DNA of 13,891 nt, taken from the NCBI GenBank assembly GCA_964450865.1, contig CAYVHB010000053.1:1-13891 (forward strand), given 5' to 3'. The translations under genes were made by a program, and so were the position numbers. Below, in pieces: positions 13,494-13,891 of the stretch (positions within the stretch are counted from its first letter, which is position 1; each line of letters starts with the position of its first letter). The notes under the pieces are model-generated. The model was not told the DNA's origin. It searched no databases and worked only from the letters and a program-made list of their open reading frames with translations. Source of the DNA: CAYVHB01 sp964450865. Its GTDB lineage: Bacteria > Bacillota > Clostridia > Saccharofermentanales > UBA5734.

Positions 13494-13836
13494 ATGAACG
13501 AAAAATATGAAGTGGGTATGATGAGGGACATCAATGCGGCTGCCAGATCAAAATTTGATTGAAATTGAGCTATATGTCAATATATTGCTTATGACATGAA
13601 GTTTATTCATTCCAATTCATTCTGTCAAGTCTTTTTTCTATAAAAAAACATCAACAGATAACGATTTTTTCTTTATTCATTTAATATTAACAGATATATC
13701 ATTACAGTGCCCGGCTTTTGTCATTTTCGCTGTCAATATTGTCTAAAATGTTCATGCACAGACCAGTTGCTTTGTGCTAAACTGTTACACAAATGTTGCT
13801 GATTGTGATTATGTAAAATTGACCTCATGCAAGTCT
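13494..13836. other. AT-rich, palindrome-rich non-coding stretch
   Basis: No gene is recognisable in this stretch of over 300 bases; the best start (13494, 22 codons) lacks a ribosome binding site. It is clearly more AT-rich than the rest of the window. Dyads include ATCAAAATTTGAT (13547-13559), CAATATATTG (13578-13587) within ATGTCA...TGACAT (13574-13597), TTAATATTAA (13681-13690), CAATATTG (13734-13741) and TTTGTG-N11-CACAAA (13771-13793). It could be a regulatory region for a gene to the right or sequence carried with a mobile element. Confidence 0.45.
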
Positions 13837-13868
13837 GAGTCAAGTCCCATAAGTTGGTGTAAATTGCC
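13837..13868. mobile_element. Possible IS256-family terminal repeat at the window edge
   Basis: The segment starting GAGTCAAGTCCCATAAG and continuing to GTGTAAATTGCC resembles the ends of IS256-type elements as I remember them (AAGTCC...ATAA.TTGTGTAAA). If correct, an insertion sequence begins here and its transposase lies right of the window. The opposite end and target duplication cannot be seen, so the assignment rests on this similarity alone. Confidence 0.4.
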
Positions 13869-13891
13869 TTTCGGTATCTGCATGATTCAGG

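Noticed and set aside
13494..13562. Small open frame of 22 codons starting MNEKYEVGMM
   Set aside because: There is no ribosome binding site and no similarity I can recognise, and it is too short to support.

Overview
The window looks like a draft-assembly contig from a low- to mid-GC Gram-positive bacterium, most likely a Clostridia-type Firmicute. The evidence is strong AGGAGG-type ribosome binding sites, use of TTG and GTG starts, a Fur/PerR-type repressor, and the cdaA / ybbR (cdaR) / glmM / glmS gene order characteristic of Gram-positives. A 100-base run of N inside katG marks an assembly gap. I cannot name a genus from the sequence alone.

Layout. (1) 1-650: a minus-strand DUF6431-type zinc-ribbon gene of the kind that accompanies transposons, then a strong hairpin. 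(2) 755-3272: a tightly coupled perR-like regulator and katG catalase-peroxidase, forming an oxidative-stress operon. (3) 3397-4052: a 15-bp terminator stem, the C-terminal half of an EamA transporter on the minus strand (probably a pseudogene), and a short intergenic region. (4) 4053-6242: a two-gene operon of a DUF1538 integral membrane protein with internal duplication and a tandem P-II-like protein, which looks like an uncharacterised nucleotide-gated transport system. (5) 6292-7140: a Crp/Fnr-family regulator with a good promoter and a dyad over its -10. (6) 7310-12495: the c-di-AMP / amino-sugar block. Here the diadenylate cyclase CdaA and a YbbR domain, usually two proteins, form one 521-residue polypeptide joined by a low-complexity linker that carries an exact 42-bp tandem duplication. 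glmM follows behind a long intergenic inverted repeat, then glmS behind a leader in which I cannot find a glmS ribozyme. (7) 12673-13220: a bidirectional terminator shared by glmS and a convergent MarR-family gene. (8) 13221-13891: over 600 bases without a recognisable gene, first a repeat-bearing GC-rich part and then an AT-rich, palindrome-rich part. It ends in a sequence resembling an IS256-family terminal repeat.

How the genes fit together. GlmS makes glucosamine-6-phosphate and GlmM converts it to glucosamine-1-phosphate for peptidoglycan. CdaA makes c-di-AMP, and in other Firmicutes its activity is modulated by the YbbR protein CdaR and by GlmM. The fusion would place the membrane/extracellular regulator permanently in cis with the cyclase. 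The DUF1538/P-II pair follows the general logic of P-II proteins binding a membrane transporter. The most interesting points are the CdaA-YbbR fusion, the DUF1538/tandem P-II pair, the structured glmM leader, and an Asn where PerR normally has the iron ligand Asp104.
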